From Bacillota bacterium (GTDB lineage: Bacteria > Bacillota > Clostridia > Lachnospirales > Lachnospiraceae): a DNA stretch of 62,978 nucleotides. The stretch's first letter is position 1. The number at the start of each line of letters is the position of its first letter. The stretch spans positions 1-62,978 of the forward strand of contig JAEYJO010000002.1 in NCBI GenBank assembly GCA_023408815.1, given 5' to 3'. The position numbers and the translations under genes were made by a program. The notes under the pieces are model-generated. The model saw nothing but the letters and a program-made list of their open reading frames with translations. It made no database searches and was not told the DNA's origin. Positions 1 to 6,968 of this stretch are shown in pieces.

Positions 1-2
1 CT

Positions 3-494
3 ACCGGTGCCGACGGAGCAACAGGAGCCCCTGGCGCAACAGGCGCAACAGGAGCCGATGGTGCAACCGGCCCGACCGGGGCGGACGGAGCAACAGGAGC
101 AGATGGAGCAACAGGAGCAACGGGAGCAGATGGAGCGACCGGTCCTACAGGAGCAGACGGAGCAACAGGAGCCGATGGAGCGACCGGTCCTACAGGAGCC
201 GACGGAGCAACAGGAGCCGATGGAGCAACTGGCCCAACCGGGGCCGACGGAGCAACTGGGGCTGATGGAGCAACAGGTCCAACCGGAGCAGATGGAGCGA
301 CCGGAGCTGACGGAGCAACTGGGCCAACCGGAGCTGACGGAGCAACAGGAGCCGATGGGGCAACCGGCCCGACCGGGGCCGACGGAGCAGATGGAGCTGA
401 CGGAGCAACTGGGGCCGATGGAGCAACCGGTCCCACAGGAGCAACCGGCCCAACTGGAGCAACTGGCCCTACAGGGGCTGATGGAGCAACTGGC
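3..494 (+). repeat. 9-bp collagen-coding tandem repeat tract
   Basis: Degenerate 9-bp units built from GGAGCAACA, GGAGCCGAT and GGCCCAACC variants run from the left edge to about base 494. The unit encodes Gly-Ala-Thr, Gly-Ala-Asp or Gly-Pro-Thr. It is far more GC-rich than the AT-rich DNA that follows. Such tracts change length by slippage, so the copy number seen here may be strain- or assembly-specific. Confidence 0.9.
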
Positions 495-923
495 CTTGAC
501 ACTTACGGTACCGCTTTCTCCGTGCTTCCTGGCCCAATTGTAATGACTGCGGGCACTCCGGAATACCTGCCCATAGCAACCAACGGGGAGCAAAGCAACG
601 TAACAGCCACCGGCACCAGTTTTATAATCCAGGAATCAGGCATTTACTGGATCAATTACAGGGTAAATATCTTGCAGCAAACAATTCCTAACTCGATTGC
701 TTTTGGTATATATAATGTTGCTACTCAAGTAGGGTATACCGAAATGGAGGTTTCCCAATCAATCTCTGACAATGATCAAACCCTTGTCAATGCCACCGGT
801 ATTCTTTCACTAGCAAGCGGAACAGAAATTGCCATCGCTGCTTTAAGTGTGTCAAGTCTTAGCCTGGCTCTAGTTCCCGGCGGAAACACTACCACGTTAT
901 CTATCATGAAAATCTCAGATTAG
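3..923 (+). CDS. collagen-like surface/exosporium protein (5' end outside window)
   Basis: The frame starting at base 3 reads an uninterrupted collagen-like Gly-X-Y tract of about 54 triplets (mostly GAT, GAD and GPT), then about 140 residues of non-repetitive, beta-rich sequence ending at the TAG at 921-923. The architecture matches BclA-type spore-surface glycoproteins: a Thr-rich collagen stalk that is usually O-glycosylated, carrying a C-terminal trimerising C1q/TNF-like head. The head region begins near base 500 (SVLPGPIV) and contains the ESGIYWINY stretch typical of such heads. The N-terminal anchor lies off the left edge. A hairpin terminator follows. The protein family is clear; spore-surface location is inferred from the family and from the spore-coat operon nearby. 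Confidence 0.85.
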   Translation, partial: TGADGATGAPGATGATGADGATGPTGADGATGADGATGATGADGATGPTGADGATGADGATGPTGADGATGADGATGPTGADGATGADGATGPTGADGATGADGATGPTGADGATGADGATGPTGADGADGADGATGADGATGPTGATGPTGATGPTGADGATGLDTYGTAFSVLPGPIVMTAGTPEYLPIATNGEQSNVTATGTSFIIQESGIYWINYRVNILQQTIPNSIAFGIYNVATQVGYTEMEVSQSISDNDQTLVNATGILSLASGTEIAIAALSVSSLSLALVPGGNTTTLSIMKISD

Positions 924-992
924 TGTAAATTAAGCTTACAATCAGATTTCCAAGTGAGCCACTTCCTCGACGGATTTCTAATACTGCAGATC

Positions 993-1024
993 AAGCCACA
1001 GGTTACAGTTCCTGTGGCTTTTTC
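993..1024 (+). terminator. rho-independent terminator of the collagen-like gene
   Basis: A perfect 10-bp stem (AAGCCACAGG paired with CCTGTGGCTT) with an 8-nt loop is followed by TTTCTT, 70 bases after the stop codon. Confidence 0.9.
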
Positions 1025-1119
1025 TTATGGACTTTAGCCTGTTGAGTATGATGGAGTTTCTCAACAGAGAAACGGAGAGAAGCTTTCGGCAAGTACTTGA
1101 CAATATCCGCTAACGTATT

Positions 1120-1181
1120 GGAACAGTTTATAACATGCAAAACTATGTGACTACTTGTTTTTATAAATTACAAACTGTTCC
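1120..1181. repeat. 62-bp element with perfect 10-bp terminal inverted repeats
   Basis: GGAACAGTTT at 1120-1129 is exactly repeated in inverted orientation at 1172-1181, enclosing 42 AT-rich bases. The element sits exactly where a GNAT acetyltransferase reading frame loses its N-terminal part, so it may be a miniature insertion or a recombination scar. There is no clear target duplication. It could also be a long operator or hairpin. Confidence 0.45.
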
Positions 1182-1431
1182 AAAGGGTTCAATAAAGGGA
1201 CAGAGAAATGCCTTTTCATTTAATGGATTTAAGCAGTATGATTATGATTTTGATGTATTAGAATATCAGGCATATAACATGGGGTACAAGGCCCTATGCC
1301 TAGAAAAGTGCACAGTTAATATTAATACGATTATTTTTTATAAACGAAATGGATATAAAGAAATACCGAACTATGGAAAATATAAAAACAGAGTAAATGC
1401 CATTTGCTTTAAGAAAGATTTGAAATTTTAA
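1135..1431 (+). pseudogene. GNAT N-acetyltransferase, C-terminal fragment
   Basis: The last 55 or so residues carry the closing part of a GNAT fold: a GYKALCLEKCT strand, FYKRNGYKEI and NYGKY, then a terminal ICFKK strand, typical of the acetyl-CoA-binding half. The acetyl-CoA P-loop (Q/RxxGxG/A) and everything before it are absent. The first 25 residues of the open frame look unrelated and come partly from the adjoining inverted-repeat element. No ribosome site precedes the ATG at 1135. It is best read as a decayed gene. Confidence 0.6.
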
Positions 1432-1484
1432 TATGACTGCTTATTAAGCATAAATAGAAGTTAATGAAACGAATATACAAGGAA

Positions 1485-1530
1485 AGCTGCTAGCCATCAG
1501 ATCATCAGTAAATAAGTTAGTAGTTTTTTA
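1485..1530 (+). terminator. terminator-like hairpin with G-U pairs
   Basis: GCTGCTAGC at 1486-1494 can pair with GTTAGTAGT at 1516-1524 using three G-U pairs; a run of T follows. The right arm is identical to that of the terminator at 3512-3547, so this may be a diverged copy of the same element. Confidence 0.5.
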
Positions 1531-1559
1531 TTTAGTGATTTAGTCAATAAAACAGAAAT

Positions 1560-2030
1560 TTACTTATTTGAGTTGAAACCTAGAATGCCTATAGTCTCTC
1601 CAATTAAAAACGAAACAAATGTCCCAATAGAAACAATAAGGCTGTCGATATCGTATATAGCATCTAAGAGAAAAGACAGTGTTATTGGAAAATGGTAAAA
1701 CAAGTTAGTGAAAATATCTTTGAGAGAACCAATAAATAGCATTATAAAAAAGGATATTAACGCTAATTGGAGGCTTTTTTTAGAATTAAGATTACCGAGG
1801 CGTTGTACAGTGATTCTTCCCATATAAAAACCGATAACGAATACCCCACAGTAAATATAGATGTATATTATTAGAAAGCCTAAATAGGCGAGCGGTTCGT
1901 TATATTTGGGGAGTAAGTAAAATGCAACAAAGTATGCTAGAACTATACAAAAAGAATATACGATAAATGGGAGATATGCTTTAAAAATTTTATGCACGCC
2001 GCAATCAATCCTTTCATTATAGTAATACAA
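1560..2030 (-). CDS. hypothetical integral membrane protein
   Basis: A protein of about 156 residues with four likely transmembrane helices: one near residues 18-40, one near 46-68, one near 86-110, and a C-terminal one near 130-152. A short basic loop lies between helices two and three. I recognise no family. The start is uncertain: the longest frame opens with a TTG, and an internal GTG (VHKIF) 12 codons later is also possible. It lies about 60 bases downstream of the small membrane-protein gene at 2092-2364 on the same strand, so the two are probably co-transcribed. Very AT-rich, like the rest of this accessory stretch. Confidence 0.55.
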   Translation of the reverse strand: MYYYNERIDCGVHKIFKAYLPFIVYSFCIVLAYFVAFYLLPKYNEPLAYLGFLIIYIYIYCGVFVIGFYMGRITVQRLGNLNSKKSLQLALISFFIMLFIGSLKDIFTNLFYHFPITLSFLLDAIYDIDSLIVSIGTFVSFLIGETIGILGFNSNK

Positions 2031-2091
2031 TAATAATATTCAAATTGTAGCAGGTAGATAATTAAAAGTCATAATGAAATTGATAATTGGT

Positions 2092-2364
2092 TTATTTAGA
2101 AATCTGCTTATAGAAGTCATATGCAAACAATAATGTACCTAAACCACCTAACGCTAAAATATTACCACCAATAATCTGATAACTTTTTGTAACCGAGGCT
2201 GATATCATATACATTCTCTCTGTATCCATGGAACCACCATTTGCATTTACTGCGGCGTTAGCAGCATCCCAACCATAGGAGCTTGCATTAACTAAGACCA
2301 ATATACCTATAGCAATAAGAAATATCATGATTGCCAAGATGATGAGCATTACTTTCTTTTTCAA
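2092..2364 (-). CDS. hypothetical small two-helix membrane protein
   Basis: A protein of 90 residues with a charged MKKK start, a long N-terminal hydrophobic helix (about residues 5-27), an outward or luminal loop rich in Ala and Asn, and a second hydrophobic segment near residues 64-82 ending in a Lys-containing tail. The start is a TTG with GAAAGGG seven bases upstream, which decides the start. I recognise no family. It is the first gene of a probable two-gene unit with the membrane protein downstream. The arrangement resembles small bacteriocin-immunity or membrane-stress pairs, but nothing in the sequence proves that. Confidence 0.55.
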   Translation of the reverse strand: MKKKVMLIILAIMIFLIAIGILVLVNASSYGWDAANAAVNANGGSMDTERMYMISASVTKSYQIIGGNILALGGLGTLLFAYDFYKQISK

Positions 2365-2471
2365 TTTTTAACCCTTTCAATAAACTGTTGTGTAAGTAAC
2401 TATACTATATCATTTTATTAATTAGTATTCAATTTTTAATTAGACTCCAATAGTTTTTGTACATTGTTAAT

Positions 2472-2529
2472 TTAATATTGATGGTTAGTTAGTATGGTGA
2501 TATTCTATTCATTAAGATGATTTATATAA
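2472..2529 (+). promoter_or_regulatory. upstream region shared with the GNAT gene at 3801
   Basis: Bases 2472-2529 align without gaps to 3727-3784 with about 44 of 58 identical positions. Both begin with TTAATATTGAT and contain a TATTCTA block and an AAGAT block at the same spacing, directly upstream of a gene. A common regulator or a duplication of the promoter is the simplest explanation. Confidence 0.5.
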
Positions 2530-2552
2530 TTGAGAAGAAAAGGAGCATTCCT

Positions 2553-3137
2553 ATGGATGTAAATATCTTATTGTTTCCTGATTTTGAAACATTGGATGCT
2601 TTTGGTCCAGTTGAAGTGTTGGGAAGTATTGAGCAATACAAGTTACGTTATATTTCAGTTTCAGGTGGAACGATTACAAGTAGTCAGGGTATCAGGGTAT
2701 TAACGGAGAGTATTGAAGATGCGGATTCTTACGGAATTCTATTGATTCCGGGCGGACGAGGAACACGCTCTTTAGTAAATGATATTATGTTTATTGAAAA
2801 ACTATCAGATATGATTATAAAATCAAAGTATTGTCTTTCGGTCTGCACAGGTTCTGCGTTGCTTGCGAAAACGGGACTTTTAAATAATAAAGAGGCTACA
2901 TCAAATAAAAAGGCTTTTGAATGGGTTAAATCAATCAACACGGATGTTTTATGGATTGAAAAAGCCAGATGGGTTGCGGATCAAAAGTACTACACATCTT
3001 CCGGTGTGTCTGCTGGAATAGATATGGCATTAGGTTTTGTGGCCGAAAGATTTGGTATGAATGAGGCGCAGAAAATTGCTGAACGGATTGAATATATTTG
3101 GAACTTTGATCCAAATAATGATCCATTCGCAGTATGA
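2553..3137 (+). CDS. DJ-1/PfpI family protein
   Basis: A 194-residue protein with the class I glutamine amidotransferase-like fold of the DJ-1/PfpI superfamily. Visible features are the N-terminal strand (NILLFPDFETLDAFGP), an LLIPGGRGT turn, and the nucleophile elbow SVCTGS with its Cys near residue 100. The FETLDAFGPVEVL opening resembles isonitrile-hydratase-like or AraC-associated members rather than protease-type PfpI. The ATG at 2553 is preferred over an upstream in-frame ATG because AAAAGGAG lies just before it. A terminator follows at 3183. The substrate cannot be read from sequence. The upstream region is related to that of the GNAT gene at 3801. Confidence 0.85.
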   Translation: MDVNILLFPDFETLDAFGPVEVLGSIEQYKLRYISVSGGTITSSQGIRVLTESIEDADSYGILLIPGGRGTRSLVNDIMFIEKLSDMIIKSKYCLSVCTGSALLAKTGLLNNKEATSNKKAFEWVKSINTDVLWIEKARWVADQKYYTSSGVSAGIDMALGFVAERFGMNEAQKIAERIEYIWNFDPNNDPFAV

Positions 3138-3182
3138 ATATAATGAGAAGCCAATAAAAATTGAATGAGTAATAAAACTACT

Positions 3183-3214
3183 AACTATCAGTATTAAGCT
3201 GGTAGTTTTTATTT
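3183..3214 (+). terminator. terminator of the DJ-1/PfpI gene
   Basis: AACTATCAG at 3183-3191 pairs with CTGGTAGTT at 3199-3207 (one G-U) around a 7-nt loop, followed by a T-rich run. The flank and left arm (ACTACTAACT) are shared with the terminator at 3512-3547. Confidence 0.8.
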
Positions 3215-3235
3215 GCACAAATTTTGCCAGTTAGA

Positions 3236-3487
3236 ATGAGAGCGATGAGCGGCATTTCATTTATTCTTCAACTGGTGGCGGTATTTACGATTCTTTGTGC
3301 AGGAGATATTATTCATCGGCCATTTCCATTAAAATCGGCAAAAGTAATTTGTGTTGTTTTTGCAATATACCTATTGCTTAATACGGTATGAATTTTCTCT
3401 CCAATAGTAAAAAAAGAAAAATATTTTATGATGCCGTTAGCTCTGATTAGTTCAATATGCTTTTTTGTTACGGCATTTTCAAGTTAA
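3236..3487 (+). pseudogene. membrane-protein remnant interrupted by an in-frame TGA
   Basis: From an ATG at 3236 the frame reads two hydrophobic helices separated by HRPFPLKSAK, meets TGA at 3389-3391, then continues in the same frame through SPIVKKEKYF and a third hydrophobic helix to TAA at 3485. A single TGG-to-TGA change would explain the stop. No ribosome site is visible before the ATG, so the N-terminal part is probably lost as well. A terminator directly after it supports a former gene. I do not recognise the family. Confidence 0.5.
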
Positions 3488-3511
3488 TCGTTAACATAGA
3501 AAAATGAATCT

Positions 3512-3547
3512 ACTACTAACTCTGAAATATTAGGTTAGTAGTTTTTT
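3512..3547 (+). terminator. terminator of the membrane-protein remnant
   Basis: ACTACTAAC at 3512-3520 pairs perfectly with GTTAGTAGT at 3534-3542 and is followed by six T. It is closely related to the hairpin at 3183-3214. Confidence 0.8.
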
Positions 3548-3726
3548 AACACAGAAATGTAGCCAAGAGAACTTAGAGTTAGGTGGTAACAATACTTATA
3601 CTTCCAATAAAGAAAAGAACTATTAAAAATCAGATAAGAATTATAAATACAGTAACATCCAGTTTACAAATTAAATCCATATAACTAAATTTAAATGGCA
3701 AATATCAATAATTTAAGATTGAAAAC

Positions 3727-3784
3727 TTAATATTGATAATCAATAAATATGATGTTATTCTACTTATGAAGATTTTTTATATTA
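3727..3784 (+). promoter_or_regulatory. upstream region of the GNAT gene with a 7-1-7 palindrome
   Basis: This is the counterpart of the block at 2472-2529. It contains the perfect palindrome TATTGAT-A-ATCAATA at 3731-3745, a plausible dimeric repressor site. The copy upstream of the DJ-1 gene keeps only the left half. Confidence 0.5.
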
Positions 3785-3800
3785 GGTGGAAGGTGTTAAA

Positions 3801-4256
3801 ATGAACAATATTATACTTATAGATGTAACTGCAAATAATTGGGAAGAAATTTGTTGTCTGAATCCAGGCAAAGAGGGAAGAGAGTTTGTTGCAAGCAATT
3901 CCGTTTCTATCGCACAGTCTGTTTTCGAAAATGGTTGGAAAATAAAGGGCATACAAGCAGATGATATTTTGATTGGTTTTACGATGTATGGATTTAGTGA
4001 TGAATTGAAAGCGTATGAATTATGCCGCTTTATGATTGACCAGCGTTATCAAGGAAACGGATACGGCAAGCGTGCTTTGCAAGTAATTATAGCCGAAATG
4101 TTTAATACATATCAATGTGATAAAATCTATCTCAGTACTGCACCCAATAATATTAGGGGAAAGCATATTTATGAAAATGCAGGGTTTATATCGGAAGGGG
4201 AAACATGTGGTGAAGGTGATGATATTGAAGAAATTTTTTATCTGAGGTGTTATTGA
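3801..4256 (+). CDS. GNAT family N-acetyltransferase (spermidine/BltD-like)
   Basis: A complete 151-residue GNAT protein that transfers acetyl from acetyl-CoA to an amine. The N-terminal half includes an IGFTMYGF strand. The acetyl-CoA-binding loop follows as QRYQGNGYGKRAL (Q-x-x-G-x-G-Y/K), then a KIYLSTAPNN strand and the IYENAGFISEGE motif near the end. The pattern resembles diamine/spermidine acetyltransferases such as BltD and PaiA; the substrate is inferred. ATG at 3801 is chosen because GGAAGGTG sits seven bases upstream; a GTG five codons earlier has no separate ribosome site. It is a stand-alone gene with its own upstream regulatory block. Confidence 0.85.
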   Translation: MNNIILIDVTANNWEEICCLNPGKEGREFVASNSVSIAQSVFENGWKIKGIQADDILIGFTMYGFSDELKAYELCRFMIDQRYQGNGYGKRALQVIIAEMFNTYQCDKIYLSTAPNNIRGKHIYENAGFISEGETCGEGDDIEEIFYLRCY

Positions 4257-4419
4257 GTATAGTTGCATTATAGGGAAATATCATTGAAACTACTGTATCA
4301 AATGCTTTTACATATAAAAAATGAGAGTTGGAGCAGGTGTAATATGGTAGCTAAAAGGTGATATACTACTTGTTACAACCAAAGAGGTATAAAAATGTTT
4401 ATCTAAATAAAACGATTAA

Positions 4420-4599
4420 TCATGCGAATGTATCATCAGGATAGCGTATTATTGTTATGGCATCTGTTATTCTTAACTGTTTTGCCAAACATTCTTTATC
4501 CCAAAATAAAGTATCATAATCCGCTAACTTACGTCCAACGTCCCAGTTTGGAACACATACATAGTGGCAATAATCATGTTTTATATAATTACATGAAAG
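4420..4599 (-). pseudogene. C-terminal remnant of an unknown protein
   Basis: On the minus strand an open frame without a start codon reads about 58 residues, including HDYCHYVCVPNWDVGRKL and DYDTLFWDKECLAKQLRI, ending in a TGA at 4420-4422. The composition is protein-like (Trp, Cys, charged and aromatic residues well mixed). An in-frame stop just upstream and the cotJ terminator beyond it mean only the C-terminal end survives. I do not recognise the family. The flanking bases 4257-4419 show no gene. Confidence 0.35.
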
Positions 4600-4622
4600 G
4601 TTTTAAAAAAAGGAGAGAGATT

Positions 4623-4664
4623 AAAATCGGATTTCAGGCTTTTGAGGCTGAAATCCGATTTTTT
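4623..4664. terminator. bidirectional terminator, mainly for the cotJ operon
   Basis: AAAATCGGATTTCAG at 4623-4637 pairs perfectly with its 15-base complement at 4648-4662 around a 10-nt loop. T runs follow on the plus side and a shorter one (TTTTAAT) on the minus side, 13 bases past the cotJC stop. Confidence 0.85.
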
Positions 4665-4674
4665 AGGTTCTGTA

Positions 4675-5280
4675 TTAATTTTTACACCTATCGAACGCAG
4701 GGTTAAACGCATAGAAGTTCTTCGAATCCAGATTATCCTGAACAATTCTGAGACCTTCACCGAAACGCTGAAAATGTACGATTTCTCTTGCACGAAGGAA
4801 ACGGATTGGTTCACAAACTTCCTGATCGTGAATGAGACGTAAAATGTTGTCGTATGTGGAGCGCGCTTTCTGCTCGGCAGCCATATCTTCTACTAAATCA
4901 GTAATCGGGTCACCCTTCGATTGGAATTGATTGGCGTTAAAGGGGACTCCGCCTGCGGCCTGCGGCCAGATTCCTACGGTATGATCTACATAATAATTAG
5001 CGAAGCCGGAGTTTTCTATTTCCTCCATGGAGAGGTTTTTCGTTAATTGGTGTACGATGGTAGCTACCATTTCCAGATGGGCTAATTCCTCCGTACCGAT
5101 GTCGGTAAGTAGTCCGGCCACTTCGTTATAGGGCATAGCATATCTTTGTGAAAGATAACGCATGGAAGCCCCCATTTCTCCGTCAGGCCCACCATACTGG
5201 CTTATGATAACTTGGGCAAGTTTTGCATTGGGCTGAGTGATCTTTACCGGAAACTGTAATCTTTTTTCATAACTCCACAT
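4675..5280 (-). CDS. cotJC: spore coat protein CotJC, manganese-catalase family
   Basis: A 201-residue protein matching CotJC over its full length. CotJC is a non-haem, manganese-catalase-like ferritin-fold protein of the inner spore coat. Metal-ligand helices are visible as EELAHLEM and REIVHFQRFGE, and the family signature QYGGPDGEMGASMRYL lies near residues 28-43. It is the last gene of cotJA-cotJB-cotJC. The ATG at 5280 has AAGGAGG ten bases upstream, inside the end of cotJB. In Bacillus the operon is made in the mother cell under sigma-E; the same is likely here. A strong hairpin terminator follows. Confidence 0.95.
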   Translation of the reverse strand: MWSYEKRLQFPVKITQPNAKLAQVIISQYGGPDGEMGASMRYLSQRYAMPYNEVAGLLTDIGTEELAHLEMVATIVHQLTKNLSMEEIENSGFANYYVDHTVGIWPQAAGGVPFNANQFQSKGDPITDLVEDMAAEQKARSTYDNILRLIHDQEVCEPIRFLRAREIVHFQRFGEGLRIVQDNLDSKNFYAFNPAFDRCKN

Positions 5281-5283
5281 ATA

Positions 5284-5553
5284 CTAACATCCTCCTTCCC
5301 AAGGCATCGGCTGCAATGCCCATTTCCACTCTTTACTGCTATTATCCGCAACGGAAAGCGAAAGAGGCCCGAATTTGTTCGAGTAATCCCGCATCATCTG
5401 GTTTTTTAGACGCATATAATGATTGAAGTATTCCATAGCTTCCCTGTCCGTAGGGTGTGTGTCCAGATATAACGCCATCTCAACTGCAACGAAATCCACC
5501 ACACCGATATTATGCAGCATGTTTTCCTGCTCTGTGCTCATTTTTGGATTCAT
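5284..5553 (-). CDS. cotJB: spore coat protein CotJB
   Basis: An 89-residue CotJB protein. The middle carries the family core with DFVAVEMALYLDTHPTD and EAMEYFNHY, a helical segment needed in Bacillus for CotJC assembly into the coat. I place the start at the ATG at 5553, whose first bases overlap the cotJA stop as ATGA and which has AAGGAG nine bases upstream; an earlier in-frame ATG at 5562 lies directly on that ribosome site. The overlap suggests translational coupling. The C-terminus ends four bases before the cotJC start. Confidence 0.92.
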   Translation of the reverse strand: MNPKMSTEQENMLHNIGVVDFVAVEMALYLDTHPTDREAMEYFNHYMRLKNQMMRDYSNKFGPLSLSVADNSSKEWKWALQPMPWEGGC

Positions 5554-5720
5554 TTCACGCATCTCCTTCCTGTAAAAGGTTTTGCTAACTCCGGAAAAAC
5601 AGTGCCAATACAGTAGGCTTTATCTAAATCATCATAAATTTGCGTAAGATTCTGCCACGGTACATATGCCATACCTACCGGAAAACGGTCCAAATATTCA
5701 TTAAAATTATAATCCTGCAT
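5550..5720 (-). CDS. cotJA: spore coat associated protein CotJA
   Basis: A 56-residue protein on the minus strand starting MQDYNFNEYLDRFPVGMAYV and ending RRCVK. The P-V-G-M-A-Y-V-P-W-Q segment followed by YDDLDKAYCIGTVFPEL is the CotJA core. GAAAGGAG lies nine bases before the ATG. Its stop overlaps the cotJB start by four bases (ATGA). It is the first gene of the operon. Known CotJA proteins are small and needed for normal assembly of CotJC; nothing else about its biochemistry can be read here. Confidence 0.9.
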   Translation of the reverse strand: MQDYNFNEYLDRFPVGMAYVPWQNLTQIYDDLDKAYCIGTVFPELAKPFTGRRCVK

Positions 5721-5755
5721 AATACTCCTTTCATAAGTTTAGAATATTTTTAATA

Positions 5756-5764
5756 CATTATATG
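5756..5764 (-). promoter_or_regulatory. possible sigma-E -10 box for cotJ
   Basis: Read on the minus strand, CATATAATG resembles the sigma-E -10 consensus (CATACAnT) and lies about 40 bases upstream of cotJA. No good -35 match is visible at the usual spacing, so this is weak. Confidence 0.3.
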
Positions 5765-5894
5765 ATAGGGATATTTTGGGGTGTTAATATCTTCACATTT
5801 TTTTCACATAATTTAAAGAAAATAAACACAATTTGAGATTACATTAGTAGAAGGAAAATGTCTGGTAATTCAGACGGACAAGGAGGATATTATT

Positions 5895-6968
5895 TTGATT
5901 GAGGTTGAGAATTTAGTAAAAAAGTATGGAGGACATACCGCCGTAGACCATCTGAGCTTTCATGTGGAAAAGGGGCAAATCTACGGTTTTCTGGGACCTA
6001 ACGGCGCAGGGAAATCTACGACAATGAATATCATGACCGGCTATCTGGCGGCTACCGAGGGGAGCGTTAAGATCAACGGCTACGATATTCTCACAAATCC
6101 GGAGGAGGCAAAAAAGTGCATCGGTTATCTGCCTGAATTTCCTCCGCTTTATCCTGAAATGACCGTACATGAATATTTGAAATTCGTAGCGGAACTCAAA
6201 AAGATATCTAAAGAAGAGAGAAAGAAGCAAATAGAAGATGTCATGGATATGACAATGATATCGGATGTCTCCAAAAGACTCATTAAGAACCTTTCTAAGG
6301 GATACAAACAGCGTGTCGGCCTGGCGCAGGCGATTCTGGGGTATCCTGAGGTAATCATACTGGATGAGCCGACAGTAGGTCTGGATCCGAAGCAGATCAT
6401 TGAAATAAGAGATTTGATCCGCAGGCTTGGAGAAAATCATACTGTAATCCTAAGCTCTCATATTTTATCCGAAGTGAGCGCGGTCTGTGACCATATCATG
6501 ATTATTTCTAAGGGTAAACTGGTGGCAAGCGATTCGCCGGAGGGCTTACAAAAGTTAAAAACCGGAACGGCAGATCTGGATATAACAGTACTTGGCAATA
6601 AAGAAGAAATTCAATTAGCGCTTGGCAATATCACCGGCATAAAAGAGATTGCATACATAGAAAAAGGCGATGCCGTGGAGATTTCTATCACGACGCCCTC
6701 GGATGTGGACATCAGCCGCAAAGCGGGGACTGCGCTGGCAGAGAACAAGCTTCCAGTAATCGCTATGAGCAGACAGGCTGAGACCCTGGAGGATATCTTC
6801 CTGCAGCTCACCTCGTCAGAGGAAAGCAAGGATGCGGGAAGAGCAAGTGATGAGGAAGAAAACGACGCCGAAATTGACGAAAAGGATAACAAAGAGCAAA
6901 AGGAAGAGATTAAAGTAACTTCTGAAGCGGAAGAAGAGGGGGAGAACGAAGATGACAGCAATATTTAA
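5895..6968 (+). CDS. ABC transporter ATP-binding protein (GldA-like)
   Basis: A 357-residue ATPase of the GldA/CcmA type. Walker A is GPNGAGKST (about residues 37-45), the ABC signature is LSKGYKQR, and Walker B is VIILDEPTVGLDP, followed by the switch His in SSHILSE. The start is TTG with AGGAGG eight bases upstream. The nucleotide-binding domain is followed by the usual C-terminal extension and then a highly acidic, Glu-rich tail of about 45 residues. The gene overlaps the permease gene by 17 bases. Likely partner: the permease-GldG fusion next door. Confidence 0.93.
   Translation: MIEVENLVKKYGGHTAVDHLSFHVEKGQIYGFLGPNGAGKSTTMNIMTGYLAATEGSVKINGYDILTNPEEAKKCIGYLPEFPPLYPEMTVHEYLKFVAELKKISKEERKKQIEDVMDMTMISDVSKRLIKNLSKGYKQRVGLAQAILGYPEVIILDEPTVGLDPKQIIEIRDLIRRLGENHTVILSSHILSEVSAVCDHIMIISKGKLVASDSPEGLQKLKTGTADLDITVLGNKEEIQLALGNITGIKEIAYIEKGDAVEISITTPSDVDISRKAGTALAENKLPVIAMSRQAETLEDIFLQLTSSEESKDAGRASDEEENDAEIDEKDNKEQKEEIKVTSEAEEEGENEDDSNI

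Larger units (their letters stand above)
3488..3800. other. AT-rich intergenic region
   Basis: No supportable gene. It holds the terminator at 3512-3547 and, at its right end, the conserved upstream block at 3727-3784; the stretch between is AT-rich without recognisable signals. Confidence 0.6.

Noticed and set aside
3..494. Repeat tract considered as a CRISPR array or satellite
   Set aside because: The unit is 9 bp, codes for Gly-X-Y and has no spacers.
7..543. Open frame encoding a Gln/Glu/Pro-rich 178-residue protein
   Set aside because: It is the collagen-like repeat read in the wrong frame. The frame starting at base 3 gives perfect Gly-X-Y triplets and runs on into the globular head.
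4422..4706. Plus-strand frame of 94 codons between the GNAT and cotJ genes
   Set aside because: It runs through the cotJ terminator stem into the end of cotJC, lacks a ribosome site and has no protein-like features.
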